Shown: in pieces, positions 12,065 to 23,480 of the stretch
Layout: the number at the start of each line of letters is the position of its first letter
Numbering within the stretch: position 1 is the stretch's first letter
NCBI GenBank assembly: GCA_037074705.1
Contig: CM073593.1
Coordinates: forward strand, 64,459,501 to 64,523,500
Length of the DNA stretch: 64,000 bases
Direction of reading: 5' to 3'
From: Zhengitettix transpicula
Lineage: Eukaryota > Arthropoda > Insecta > Orthoptera > Tetrigidae
Translations under genes and position numbers: made by a program
Notes under the pieces: model-generated
Seen by the model: only the letters and a program-made list of their open reading frames with translations
What the model was told of the DNA's origin: nothing
Databases searched by the model: none

Positions 12065-12416
12065 TCAAAAAGTTTCATCCATTTGTTTCGTTGATAAGTA
12101 TACCGTTGTGAAACTGCAGCAGCACTGAGCATCTTTCTGCTGGAAGTACTTTTCCACATTGACAGATGGCAGGCAGGTAGTTGGTGCTGCCTCGAGACCA
12201 TGTTCCACAGTTACCGAATATACCCTGTCTACAAGAACTTCGCCTTTCAAGGCTACATCGATCCATCTCCCGTTGAGTTACAAACTCATCTTGTCCTCAA
12301 AACATTGGTCAAGATTCATTTCCCTGACAGGTCCTGCAACAACAACACGAATCCGTGCGGTTGCGCGCCAACAAACATTTTTAACCTTCAGTGGACCGTC
12401 GAAAAGTGAAAAATGA
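12065..12416. other. Exon-like or eroded coding segment, strand undecided
   Basis: A GC-richer block open in several frames. On the plus strand, 12200-12409 encodes a 69-residue frame rich in well-mixed residues and ending in TGA. A second plus frame is open from 12159 to 12416. On the minus strand, 12065-12250 is open for 61 codons, and farther 5' on that strand GTTGTTGTTGCAG (ending near 12335) resembles a splice acceptor. Codon content looks coding-like, unlike the surroundings, but I recognise no domain and cannot choose the strand. It could be an exon, a decayed retroelement frame or a conserved non-coding element. Confidence 0.3.
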
Positions 12417-12647
12417 AATAGAAATCGCTCCGATACAAATTCTTTTTTGCCAATGAAATAATTAGGAAAGGATCGGCGTATCTGCGTTCTGAGAAAACTA
12501 TAGGTAACGTACTGATTTATCTGGGTAAAGGAAAAACTTAGGCAACCCAGCAGTACAAAATCATTGCTCTCGGTAATCCAGAAGTGCTTTATTTGAGCAT
12601 TTAGGGTACATGAACACTTAACATTTAGATTAATTAATTAATTTATA

Positions 12648-12663
12648 ATCCTCTATAGAGGAT
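12648..12663. repeat. Perfect 16-bp palindrome
   Basis: ATCCTCTATAGAGGAT reads identically on both strands, just 5' of the possible Helitron-like end at 12676. Possible DNA-binding site or chance. Confidence 0.6.
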
Positions 12664-12675
12664 ATGCGTGCAATA

Positions 12676-12850
12676 TCTATATAAATAAAATTACTTTTGT
12701 CTGTAAATTGGTAACGAAAGCTCTAAGAAAACTTCTATTTTATGCATAAGGACATCCTAATCCGATTCCATCTGAATTTCAGTGCTACTGTAACATTTAC
12801 CATTTTCTCTTTTCACAAGAAAATATTTAAAACCAATTTGGACGAAACTT
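12676..12850 (+). mobile_element. Possible Helitron-like 5' end
   Basis: TCTATATAAATAAAA, preceded by A, resembles the 5' TC terminus and leading AT-rich segment of insect Helitrons. It is followed by CCAATTTGGACGAAACTTT, similar to the 'target species' wording of such 5' regions. The same TCTATATAAATAAAA string recurs at 25993. No 3' CTRR-hairpin end was found. Low certainty. Confidence 0.3.
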
Positions 12851-13990
12851 TATTAACTTACTTGTTATACAGAGATTAAACAAGGTTGCAAGGAACATAA
12901 AACTACCTCCCCGCAATATTTAGAAAAAATGTCGTACATAATATATTAAAGGATAGAAAAATTGAACGATAAACATTAGAGTATAAGTAGATACACGAAC
13001 GTTTGATCTTGGAAGTGAATAAATCAAATGGTACTCCTAAATCTCTATTTTTTTCTCATTCAGGGTATGTAAAAAAATTTAAAGAATTCAAAATTGTTTA
13101 AATTCATATTTCGGAAAATAATTTAAAAAAAATAATTTTCAAAATTATGTTTACGTTTTAAGTTAGAAAGGAAGAGTTTTATGGTTTACACAGATCCACA
13201 CTTTATCCAAGATAATATTGAAAAAATTATATATTTTGTATTTTTTAATATTATTTTAACATGAACATAATATTAATATTTTTAAATAATGTAATTAAAT
13301 ATAATATACTATAATATTAATTTAATATTCTCCTATTAATGTTCTAACACACACCTTTTTGTGCTGAATATCTTTAAAATAACAAGAATTTGTGACTAAA
13401 TATTCGAATTTCTAAACTCGTTAGTTACTTTGTAAGGATAGAAGCTTTTTCCTTTAAAACTAATAAATGCCCTCTGTACATTATTTTATACGTAGTCAAA
13501 GTCAGTTATGTCGTCTGTACCAAATGTGTATTGGTTATTGTATTCAGAACTATATGAATTTTCATAATCAGTCAACATATTCCATGATTTTCTTTTTACA
13601 AATAATTAGTTTTACGACGAGAATTATTACAGATTTAACGAATTGTAAGATTTGAATTTTAATATTGTAAATAACAATCAAACACTGCAATTAAATTACT
13701 ACCTCAAAACTACTACATTTTATGTTTCTATCCATTAGTTTGTAAGATATTGGTTCATTTATTATAAAAATGTAGATAAGGAACATTATAGTGAAAACAT
13801 TCGTGAACTGGATAGACTTTTCTATAATTTGCTAAGAATTTAAAAATTGAGGTGAAACAAATTAGGTTCTATGGAACTAGCAGTGTGAATTATTTATCTC
13901 TAGGTTGTTCTTTAATGAATTTATAAATATATCTGTGAAATAAAAATAGTTTTGAATGAGGGTTTTAAATTCCTTATAATGCCTTACTTA
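12851..13990. other. AT-rich stretch
   Basis: Extremely AT-rich with short AT palindromes around 13230-13330. No gene or recognisable element. Confidence 0.65.
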
Positions 13991-14025
13991 ATCAGATACC
14001 AGGGGTTATACACGCTCGGACACAG

Positions 14026-14178
14026 ACCGCAGGCTTTCTGAACCAACACCAGGCTACAAATAGTGGCCATTAGAGTACTGTGTAGCTCTCAGGGCTAAAT
14101 CACTACCTCTAATGGGCAATCGTTGATCACTCTATCGCCGGCCTGCGGTACCGTTAAAACCCAGAGCGGTACGCTCTG
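14026..14178. repeat. Nested inverted repeats with an adjacent perfect hairpin
   Basis: Three near-concentric inverted repeats lie in a GC-richer island. The outer is ACCGCAGGC (14026-14034) with GCCTGCGGT (14141-14149). The middle is CCATTAGAG (14067-14075) with CTCTAATGG (14107-14115). The inner is AGCTC (14084-14088) with GGGCT (14092-14096). Right beside them is the perfect hairpin CAGAGCG-GTA-CGCTCTG (14162-14178). GTACCG (14148-14153) can instead pair with CGGTAC (14167-14172), so two folds compete. This could be a structured RNA, a small foldback element or a regulatory palindrome cluster. I do not recognise the family. Confidence 0.6.
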
Positions 14179-14440
14179 TAAATCACGTCTCCACAAAATG
14201 ACGCGGCGGGAAGTTTCATCTTCAGAAGACCGTTTCAGCGCGTAAACATCCTCTCCTGGCGCAAAACAGACCTTGAGAATGTCGCTTTAACGATGGCTGC
14301 TTGTTAATTCTGTCGGTAATTACGTCCCGTTCTCCTGCACGTGCTGACCAAGACGATATCCAGGTTTACTAATATTTCTTCGACATCCGGCGTGTCATCC
14401 AGAAACATCTAATATAAGCAAACATGTATTTATAAAAAAC
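14179..14440. other. GC-richer island next to the foldback
   Basis: Moderately GC-rich, CpG-containing sequence (14180-14420) with no open frame or domain recognised. Possible regulatory DNA. Confidence 0.35.
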
Positions 14441-14590
14441 TGGCATTGTAACATCTTTGGTACTTATCTACTTGAGGTTACTAACATCTTACACCCGTGT
14501 GTGTATTATTTATATCACATATTTCAACAAGTAATTACTGTAGGACCTTTCTCAAGTGAAAGCTTATTGTTCTTCTAATAAATAAAATGG
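14441..14590 (+). repeat. Diverged direct repeat, left copy
   Basis: Shares blocks with 15202-15342: CTAA(C/T)ATCTTAC, GTGTATTATTTATA, TTCAA, GTAATTA(C/G)TGTA, CTTT(C/T)TC, AATAAAAT. I judge identity at roughly three quarters by eye. The pair flanks modules of the composite repeat family. Confidence 0.65.
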
Positions 14591-14599
14591 AGGTTTTCA

Positions 14600-15110
14600 T
14601 GTTCGTATGCATGTTTGTATGTTCCGCACACACATTTAAACGCGTGAAATATTTTCGACTTCACATGTTTCACTCCTGCTGGAAACAATTACTGTTGGGG
14701 TAAGACACGACTACCACCCAGAGTGGTGATGATGAGCTGGGGAGGAAATTTAAAACATGGAAAAACCGCTCATATTTGCGTCGAATAAATATTTTTGTGG
14801 GTCAATGAAATGATTTTGTGTAATATTTCAACCAATTTTGGTATGGGAGGGGAGAAACCTCAAGGATGAGGGAAGACGGGCGTTATGTAAAAATAACGCT
14901 GAAACAACCGTGATTGGGGTCGAATCCGGAGCTATGGAAGTCGTTGAACTTAATTCTGACATTCAACAAGCCGGGCAAGTGAATAGTGGGGGTGTTTGGC
15001 GTTCAATCTTAAACTAGTGCTGAAATATCTATCAAACTTTGCCTCACAGCTATAAGGGTGTGAATTTAAAAAATCTATAACGACAATTATTAGCGTCGAA
15101 CGAAAACTTT
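14600..15110 (-). repeat. Composite repeat family, modules B-A-B-C on the minus strand
   Basis: Read on the minus strand there is a decayed B module (about 15110-15045), an A module (about 14975-14890; GATTCGACCCCAATCACGG), a B module (about 14850-14740; ATATTTATTCGACGCAAATA) and a C module (about 14720-14600; GGGTGGTAGTCGTGTCTTACC, then GAAACATGTG). The same A and B modules make up the array at 34830-35945, and B plus C occur at 24251. No coding capacity is visible. Confidence 0.6.
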
Positions 15111-15201
15111 TCCGTGTCACCAATTTTGATAGTGTGATTCTAGAAGATGTCAATCCGTTACTTCAAACACTAATGACAATGACAATGAAGGAAAGCACCC
15201 A

Positions 15202-15342
15202 GGCTCTGTAAATGTTTGTTATATTAGATAACTAATATCTTACGCGTGGGAGTGTATTATTTATAACTAATATTATGTTCAATGTGTAATTAGTGTAAGT
15301 CCTTTTTCGTGTGTAAGGTATTTAATTTTATAAAAAATAAAA
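15202..15342 (+). repeat. Diverged direct repeat, right copy
   Basis: Partner of 14441-14590, offset by about 760 bp. Direct terminal repeats of this length around a short non-coding interior could mark a TRIM-like element or simply an old tandem duplication. Confidence 0.65.
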
Positions 15343-15398
15343 TCTTGGGAACCAATCTACTGAACACAAATTGATAGCGGAGGCACTCGTGTTCTCAG

Positions 15399-15418
15399 AT
15401 ATATATATATATATATAT
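15399..15418. repeat. (AT)n microsatellite
   Basis: Ten AT units. Confidence 0.95.
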
Positions 15419-15659
15419 TATCAGCTGAAATTTTAAAGGAAACATTGAATAAGTTGCGCAATGTTGTACAAAATTTAATAACGGAGCAATTATAAAATTA
15501 AACATATACCTTTTCATTATATTTTCTAGTTTGGTTTATTTTTTATCAATAATAAAGTTGAATAAAAATTTAATTTTACGATGAAGTATACAATATAAAA
15601 CTGTGCTGTACTTTTAAGAACTACTTCCAACTAAGGAAACTAATTATGGTAAAACGTTA

Positions 15660-16100
15660 AGTCACACTCTGGACGGAGCGGAGCTCCCCTCCATTTCCTT
15701 GAAATTGTTTTCCCTGGGTGACAGTTTCTTTAAGAGGCAGATAATGGATGGTTTTAGTGCGGATGGCTCCAAGATGGCGACCCTGAAACCCGAACTTAAT
15801 GGCCGCTTCTGTTTGCAGGGCTGCCACCCTATGTTTGCACACCTGTCAGCCCGCCACAGCTTTCCCCGTATTTACTCGGCCGATGGCCTTAGCGACGGGA
15901 ACGCCCAGACTTTAATCGTTCCAACTTCGCCGATATCTTGACGAGGATCCTACCTGGTTGAGGAGGCTAGCTCCATTCTCTGAGCAAAATCAAGTCACTT
16001 CGAGGAACTTGATTTCTTACTGATGGCAAGGAATCAGGAGAGGCAATTTGCTATTCTCACGAAAACGTCAAAGACAGTAAAGATAACCTGCTGAACTGAA
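15660..16100. other. GC-richer island with PHO/YY1-type site
   Basis: Contains AAGATGGCG at 15771-15779, a core match to the PHO/YY1 site. An 80-codon plus frame (15699-15941) spans it, and ATGGCG in the motif also gives an ATG with a purine at -3. TTCTGTTTGCAG near 15805-15820 resembles a splice acceptor. No protein domain recognised. Regulatory element and eroded exon are both possible. Confidence 0.35.
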
Positions 16101-17210
16101 CAGATTATATTACGTTTTCATATTTGCATTTATATTTTATCAAAGCACAACAAATCGGTAAAACTATGGAAAGTTAAAACTATGAACAGTGCTGAAACTC
16201 ACAACAAAAACAATAATGTTTCTGGGCCATGGAGAGTCTAGATGCTATTTCACAGTACGCACCGCTGGCGGAGAAAGCACCAATCAAAAACCACCATGTC
16301 ATCTGCTCATTAAGTACTATCCTGAGATTCTATTAAGAATATTAAGTAGTCATAAGACGGTACAGAAAATAATTACTCGATTTGGATTGATAAGGTTACA
16401 AATCTATTAAAATAATAGCCATCTGTATTGGTTAATTGAAAAACGCAGAACATATTTCAATTGATTTTCTTATCTTCAATTCCACTTTCTCAAGACACTA
16501 GATACACTTTACTGACTTACAAAAAATAGTGGATGGGGGTTCAGAAGAAAATACAAATAAATTTTATTTATTAACTATGGATAACTAAATTGTGTTTGGA
16601 TTAATTACTATTGTTAATGGATTATAATCGGTACTTTTCAAATGACCGAAACAACTACATTTTCTTTGAATTTAAAACCCTTCAAGTATTATGCGAGTGA
16701 CAGGAATTTACAGAAAGTGAAGAAGAAGGTTTACAATTAATAATGTCTCATTTGTAGCTAATTTCGTAAGAATTATTTATATATGCATGCTGTAAGAATG
16801 TTATAACTTTTCTCCTTTTTCAATTTACCTTAGTAAATAATATTTTTTCGCTAGATTTTATGAATGAATAACCTTTTCAAGCTAATGTATTACGGCTAGT
16901 TGAAAATATAAAAGTCGTGTACTGAAATTTAAACTTGTGTGCGTTGAAATTGTTGTAAATGAAATGAATATGCTAATAGCAAACGAAATTTTACTGCAAT
17001 CCTACTATTTGAGCATTCCAAAAAATATTGATTCAACATTATAGCATTCGGTCTCCTTTTAATACGCAATTGTGAGAAATCTTTATTCATATAAACCGTG
17101 GAAAATACCGGAGGGAAGAGTTTGAGGCAGCTAATTCTTTTCTCAGTAAAAAGTTGAATGTTGAAGGATATTTTCACATTGCTCTGCATGCCGAAAGAGA
17201 AGTTCTGGGT
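16101..17210. other. AT-rich stretch
   Basis: No gene, repeat or structure recognised. Confidence 0.6.
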
Positions 17211-17285
17211 AAGAAAGAGGATGTTGAGAGAAAGCTCAGAGCGCGAACAACTGCTTACAGAAGTAAGACAAAGGAAGCTACAGAG

Positions 17286-17293
17286 TATAAATA
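17286..17293 (+). promoter_or_regulatory. TATA box candidate 1
   Basis: TATAAATA in the context GAG-TATAAATA-GAGC. Together with the second box 64 bp downstream it forms a repeated GAGTATA..AA.TAGAG pattern. No gene start follows within reach that I can support. Confidence 0.3.
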
Positions 17294-17349
17294 GAGCAAT
17301 TAAAGAAACGCGCTTTAGTCTTTACTTTTGAAGGGACGATAGAGTGGAG

Positions 17350-17357
17350 TATATAAG
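17350..17357 (+). promoter_or_regulatory. TATA box candidate 2
   Basis: TATATAAG in the context GGAG-TATATAAG-TAGAG. About 30 bp downstream the sequence reads ACCATACAGCC, a weak initiator. The region 17200-17420 is more GC-rich than its flanks. No convincing open frame follows. Confidence 0.35.
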
Positions 17358-17419
17358 TAGAGAACGTTGAAGGTGACAACAAACCATACAGCCAACTGAC
17401 GTTGCAATTTGTTTCATCT

Positions 17420-18960
17420 GCCGTTTATGAATCTTTAACCCTACACTCACGTTTATTTAGCAAATGGTTTAAATATTAGTTAATGTACCATTTGAACTAC
17501 AAGGAAACTAATTACTACATTTTTATTTCTGTAAATTTTAAAACATATTGCATATAAATAAACTAATTATATTAAAATTAAACAATATATATTTAAATGA
17601 ATTGAAGAACCGCTTGATCTCTCCTAAGCAAGTATCTCTGAACATAGTCTATTATCAATATTTTATTCTTCGAATAAATTCGGCCTATACACATAATAAA
17701 CAGGGGTCACAGTTTTGAATCTGTAAATTTCAAATTGAGGATATTTAGACCTAAAGTAAAATACGTAATTTATTTCTGAAATTAGGTCAAGTAGATTTTT
17801 GAAACTAATACAGGCTCGTATAAAAATGGTGTCCAAATTTTTATGGACTGGTTTCTATAGTATGTTTTAACTTTATAAATTTCTGTGTAACCGCGTTACT
17901 ATTTTGGCTTTTAATCATTTCATGTCCTCAGACAATAGTCCAGGATCGATTTACTTACCATCACAAGTTTTGTATTTTAATCACAGCTGCTGAATGAAAA
18001 CTTTCAGCATATAAAAGTCGAAAACCTTACTTTCAAGGTAGATAATTGAAATAATTATTAAAACATTGAACTACAAGCCTTTTTTTTAAAATAAATGGGT
18101 CATTTTTATTTTTTTACAAAACTTTTTGATTGATCACATCAATATTATTTTACATTGTATATATATATATATGTATATGTATTTATTAAATAAAAAATTA
18201 CAAATTCATTATCATCAAATCTGTATTTAGAATTTGAAAGAAATCATAATATGTTAACAGAAAAGTAATTAAAAAATGTTTACTGTGTCACTAAAAACAT
18301 TTTCCGGACACTATTTTAAATGCTTTGTTCTTCAGCAGTTAAATTAATTTTATTGATTACATTACAAACTGGATGTATAATTACGATTTATTTTATATTT
18401 CAACAGAAATAATAATTTTTCACCCTAGAATTAATATATTCTCGGTATATCAACCCGGTCAATTTTTTTTATTAAAATGCTAAGTTTCTGCGAAATTCAT
18501 CTCCGACGGAGCAGAAGAATTTCTCAGAATAGTTGAGTTTTAATAAACATTTGTTCCGGTTGATAAACCGAGAATGTTTTGTTAAATAAATTTATCAGGA
18601 AAACGTCTGTTATTTGTGGAATCTCAAATTTATTGGACAAACTTACTTCAATATATTTTAGGGAGAAGAATTACATCCAATTATTATTTCTGGTGAAATT
18701 GATGGAACATAGAAAGTGCCAATTTGAATATAGATGTTTAGTGACAATTAAATTAAATTGTCAGTTTTATTACATGCAATCTTATTCGAAGTAAAATTGT
18801 TGGAGCAGTTATCGTAACAGAAAATTAATTTTTATTAATGTGTAATTGTGCTATGCTAGGTTGCAGCATTTTAGAGCGCATACAAGCGTCATATAGTAAC
18901 AGGAAAGAAATACAAGAACTTTCCAGTACATAATTAGAAGGGTTTACTTAAGTTCTGAAG
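17420..18960. other. AT-rich stretch
   Basis: Contains only a short (TA)n tract at 18158-18172. No gene or element recognised. Confidence 0.65.
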
Positions 18961-19265
18961 AAAATTACTTATAATCAACCTGCGTGTTTGGTTAAGATGG
19001 CGCGTAGGAAAAGCTGTTTACAAAGTTTCCCTTTAGGAAAGGCGGCAGTAAATTTCTTTGATGTGTGGCTAGAGCGGCCAGTGACGTTTCGATAATACGC
19101 TAAAGCGCTCGCCCAAGGGATCGTTTAACTCCAGTACGCGTGGAGGCAAGTTTTCGCGTTATTAATCAATTAGCGAAGGCAGAGAGCGTCTGCTCCTGAC
19201 AGCAAACAAAGGCCCCGGGCTCAAGTGTCCACGCGTGCTTCTGCGTTTAATTGCATGCACAATTT
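18961..19265. other. GC-richer island with regulatory-type motifs
   Basis: Holds AAGATGGCG (18994-19002, PHO/YY1-type), homeodomain-type ATTAATCAATTAG (about 19160) and an octamer-like AATTGCATGC (about 19249). No open frame of note. Candidate enhancer-like element by motif content only. Confidence 0.3.
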
Positions 19266-21955
19266 ATTGTTTCTTATTTTAAACTATGTACGAGGATAAA
19301 AGCCAAATTTTCACATGAACAAATCCGTTTATGTAATTAATTTTACGTTATTTTCATTCTAATCGTTGGCTAGCAGGGAACACGAATTTTTTACGATAAC
19401 AACGACGTGATCGGAAATGCCACGTATAATCGTGAAGATTTCTTAAACTCCTATTATTGTGAAAGTGTTTTTAATATTTAAGCTTGTACGTCAGCCTTCT
19501 AAAGGATACGAAAAAATCGAAATAATCTTCAAAAGAAAATATTATTTGGAGAAATGTTTAACAGTAGGTAGCCACAGTTCTTGGTACACTTAATTTTTAA
19601 TAGTATTTAACTTCCAAGTAAACAACACGATGGTATAACTTTGATTTTGATTTTAAATAAAAAAAATGCACTCCTTGTGGGATATTTTAAGCCCCTTCGC
19701 GAATGCATCAAGCAATACACTAAAGATACAGATTTTTTAGTGTCTATGAAAGAAAGTACAAAGTGTATAAAAAGTAATACACTTTTTACGCTTATTTATA
19801 TTATTCATCTTACTCCATCGTTCGTATTTTAAAGATATGTATCAGAGTAAACCGGAAAATACTCAACTTATCGTAAAAATATCAGGTAATCTGTAATAAT
19901 TCGCCGTTTTTCGAGTCTCGTTCTTCTAAATTTATGATGAGGTAATAATTTGTATCTCATACAACCTAAAGTTACTACAGGTGCTTTATGTAAAATATAA
20001 CAAATTGTGCCATCTATTCTTATAGCGGATATTTTTTAACTTTTCCAAATTTAATGTAGTGAAGAAATACCGCTTTATTTTTTAACTGCCATATGTCTTG
20101 AAACATTAACGGGCAATAATAATAGTATTTAATTATATTTGATTTTTTTTGTAAAAAAGGCTTCTATTTTAACTAAAACGGACAGAAAATGTTCTATTAA
20201 TCAGCTTAATGTAAGTACTCACTATAACTAAATTCGTCATTAATAAAATGGTTCGAATATAAATATAGTGTTCCGGGAAGAAGTGTTTAATTATAATGCG
20301 CAACACAGGTACTTGTACTATATTGATTTTGTCGCCCTCATTAGTTTGGTCGTAATTTATTATATTTCCTCGGTATAAAATTTTTATGACGAAGTAGTAC
20401 TATAAATACGAACGATTTTTAAATATAAAAATATAGTTATTATTATTATTGGAGTAGATAGATTATAGAGGTAAAAAAGGTGATTTTCTACCATTAAAAT
20501 ATACAGAAATATTTTAAGGCTTTCTAAAAAAAAGATTGAATTTTAATAGAACTTGCAATATTTCAGCGATTTTTTAACGACATGCTAAGTAATGTTTTAT
20601 ATTTAAATGTAAGTACTATCAATAACTTTCAATCCGTCATCCTGGTCTAATTACAGATGGTAAGTATTACGTGAAACATACCATTATAATCAGCCACGAC
20701 GGTCTCTCCTTCCACAATTGACTGGCAAATGGTAGGCAATACTTCCTCTTATCTAGACTGCAATACTAAAAGAAGCGAATTTGCAACGTACATTTCCCTG
20801 GAACGTATACAGCAGAAAGATACGAGATAAAGTGTACAGACATCTGACAGCTGCAAGGAATATTCCGTGTCGTGTGTGTGCGCGCATGTTCACTCACTAT
20901 GATGTACGATAGTCATAACGACAAATAGCACGAGAGAAATGGTGGATGTATTCAGCAAGCAGTTGTTCTCTGAATCGATGACAACTGTTGCATCGCTCTA
21001 TAACTTTCGTTCTTTGTAACCGTAAAAATCGTAGTACAAAACAGAATTTTAAAGTGCATGAAGGTAAAAATTGCACCATGTATAAATTTCACTATCTGGC
21101 TTCCAGGAATCGTCGCATTCCTACACTGATTACGGAATTCGTGTTTTTCACAGAATATTCAGACTGAGTTTGGTAAAAACTCTCATACAGAACGCAAGAC
21201 TATTTCAATCTCAATGTCGAAAGGCATTCATTTTACTATAATCTAAATTAAATGCTATCCTTATTATATAACATAAATATTATTAATGTTTTTACTTATG
21301 ATTATAATTATGTAAAATATGCTTGTAATTATATAAAATATATATGACCAATAAAATTTATTAAAAAAAATCATATTACGGTTAGTTTCCTTTATCATGG
21401 ATTCTACATTTGTCGAAGCTAAACTATTTGCATGAAGGGTTGCGCTACAGATTTTAAGTGACGGAAGTGTGCGGGGCAAGGAAGAACGGAAGTGAGGGGC
21501 AGACCAATACCCGCTGCAACTTTAACGGTTGTCCACCAAGCAAAATATGTAGATATTACTTAGTAATATTTTAAATATTCGAGAAAGAATGCGGTTCCGA
21601 TAAAATATATCCCTTCCTATGGTAATTAAGGAAAGAGACCACCAAAATTATGTTTATGAAAAAAATAATAATGAAATTGACAAAACCATCGTCATATTTT
21701 CTTTACTTCTATAATTCGAAAGAAAACATCATATTCCAGGAAGAAACATATTATTGAAAAAATCCATCTGGATAACTAGACTTAACAGATATTTCCAATC
21801 TTACGCCCTTGAAAAATAATTTATTTCTAACGATTACCTGAAGTTAAATTAGTCACCCCTAAAAAAATTTTCTTCATGAACTATAGTTAATTATCTCAGA
21901 AGAATAACTAAATAAGTTGATGTATAAAAATTATATTTACAATGATAAATTTATT
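19266..21955. other. AT-rich stretch
   Basis: No recognisable gene or mobile element. Slightly GC-richer patches (20700-20890, 21440-21540) carry nothing identifiable. Confidence 0.6.
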
Positions 21956-21958
21956 TAG

Positions 21959-22310
21959 TGCAGGTTTTTCTAGGGGTTTTCCTGCATCACTTTCAGATGC
22001 CCGACCTGCCTGATGCAGGTTTTTCTACGGTTTGTCCTGCATTACTTTTAGGTGAATGCCGGGTAGGATCCTTAAAATATTGCCCGGGGGCCCTAGTTAA
22101 CCCTTGGCTACCTTCCTCTACCCTTCCGCATTCCCCCTTTCAAATCCCTTTCTATACTATTAAAAGGGAGTTGCCACAACGTGGATTACCCTCATGTAGC
22201 CTGTTACCCTAAAAAAAATCCCAGTGAACCCTTGGATACCTTGCTCTAATTTTCCGCATCCCCTATTTCAGTCCCTTTCCTATGCTATAATGTTCATTAT
22301 GTGGATTACC
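21959..22310 (+). mobile_element. Dispersed retroelement, copy 2 (three fused partial units)
   Basis: Same family as 8328-8835. A short unit fragment (21959-22002) runs into a second unit (22003-22219) that ends with CCCTAAAAAAAAT. A third, more decayed fragment (22220-about 22310) follows immediately, starting with an internal block (AACCCTTGG) and ending at the GTGGATTACC block. The head-to-tail order on one strand suggests insertion into an existing A-tail or template switching. No flanking duplication is visible. Confidence 0.75.
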
Positions 22311-22980
22311 GTGTATATAGTGAAACCTATACCTTATTCTTCTTCTTCTTGTATTGTAAAAATTTTGTATCTTCCAGATATATCTAAAAATAATGAATAT
22401 TTATAAACAAACTTTTAAATAAACAAAGTAAAAATTTTAATACTCAGTTAGATACTTTACTTTAAAATCTAATTTTTATTAAATTACATTGAAATGTAAT
22501 TTTTATTACTCTAATAATTAAATAATTTTTCCAATTTAAATGTCTTAAAGTAATTAAATTAATTTTAATTTTTATTTTTGTGACTGTTATTTTTCTTGAT
22601 TTAATTTTCTATAAATTCGAATGGGCTTCAATTTGTTTCTTTTCATCAATTTTATTTTATTTTAAAAAACTGTTGGTTCATCTGCGTTAAATACTAATAC
22701 ACTAATGTTACCTAGAGTTCAAATACAGCAAAGCGCTACATAAATGCAGTAAAAGTTTTTGTTCTTCACATTTATCAGGTATTAATTTTTCATTTGAAGT
22801 TTACTTTGAGGTGTAAAAAGTATCTGAGCGTAGTATGGGGCTAGAATATGGTCTGATTATTTCTTGCACGGGGTATTTTAAGGCTTCAGTGTAGGATATA
22901 CGTAACAAGTTTCCTTTGTAAGTCAACGGACAAAAGAAAGGCATGCTCCATGTCAAACTCTCTGTGCTTTTCCTCGTAGG
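22311..22980. other. AT-rich stretch
   Basis: A small CTT-rich run near 22338-22351; otherwise nothing recognised. Confidence 0.6.
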
Positions 22981-23028
22981 CTTAAAGTGCCACTTTACAA
23001 GTAATTAATTTCCCTCACGCGCTCTGTC

Positions 23029-23037
23029 TATAAAAAG
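23029..23037 (+). promoter_or_regulatory. TATA box candidate
   Basis: TATAAAAAG in the context GTC-TATAAAAAG-GGT, close to the animal TATA consensus, at the edge of a GC-richer island (23040-23480). The island contains CGCCATCTT at 23388-23396, the reverse complement of the PHO/YY1-type AAGATGGCG. No coding frame downstream can be supported. Confidence 0.35.
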
Positions 23038-23039
23038 GG

Positions 23040-23480
23040 TAATCAAAGAGGATAGCGCGTTTAATCTTTCCGCCTAGCCTCCGGCTCTTTACGTAGACCT
23101 ACTCCTACACCAGAAACTGAATTATGTCGTTGCTGTTTTTGTTCGCTGCGTAATTTCATCAATACTTTGTTCCTCCTCGCGCTGTCCTGGCATAACGTGC
23201 TTTTAGAAAGTGTCACCGACTAAATTAACTAAAAGTCTGTGTCTCCGAGTAGGTGCCTGCTGCGAAAGATCTCTGTGACGTCGCACAGAAACCGCGCGTA
23301 ATGCACTTTAAACTTCAGTGATGGAGGAATAATTTTTTAGAAAGTAGAAGTGACCAAAGCCTTTTCCACGCAGCTATATTCAATGAACGCCATCTTTTTC
23401 AATACTAGCTACGGTGACCCGTTGTAAACCGTCGAACTCAACTAACCCAATTAGCAGTCGATATAGGAAATTTAATACTG
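23040..23480. other. GC-richer island
   Basis: CpG-containing sequence downstream of the TATA-like box, with no clear open frame. Could be a promoter-proximal or enhancer element; unproven. Confidence 0.3.
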
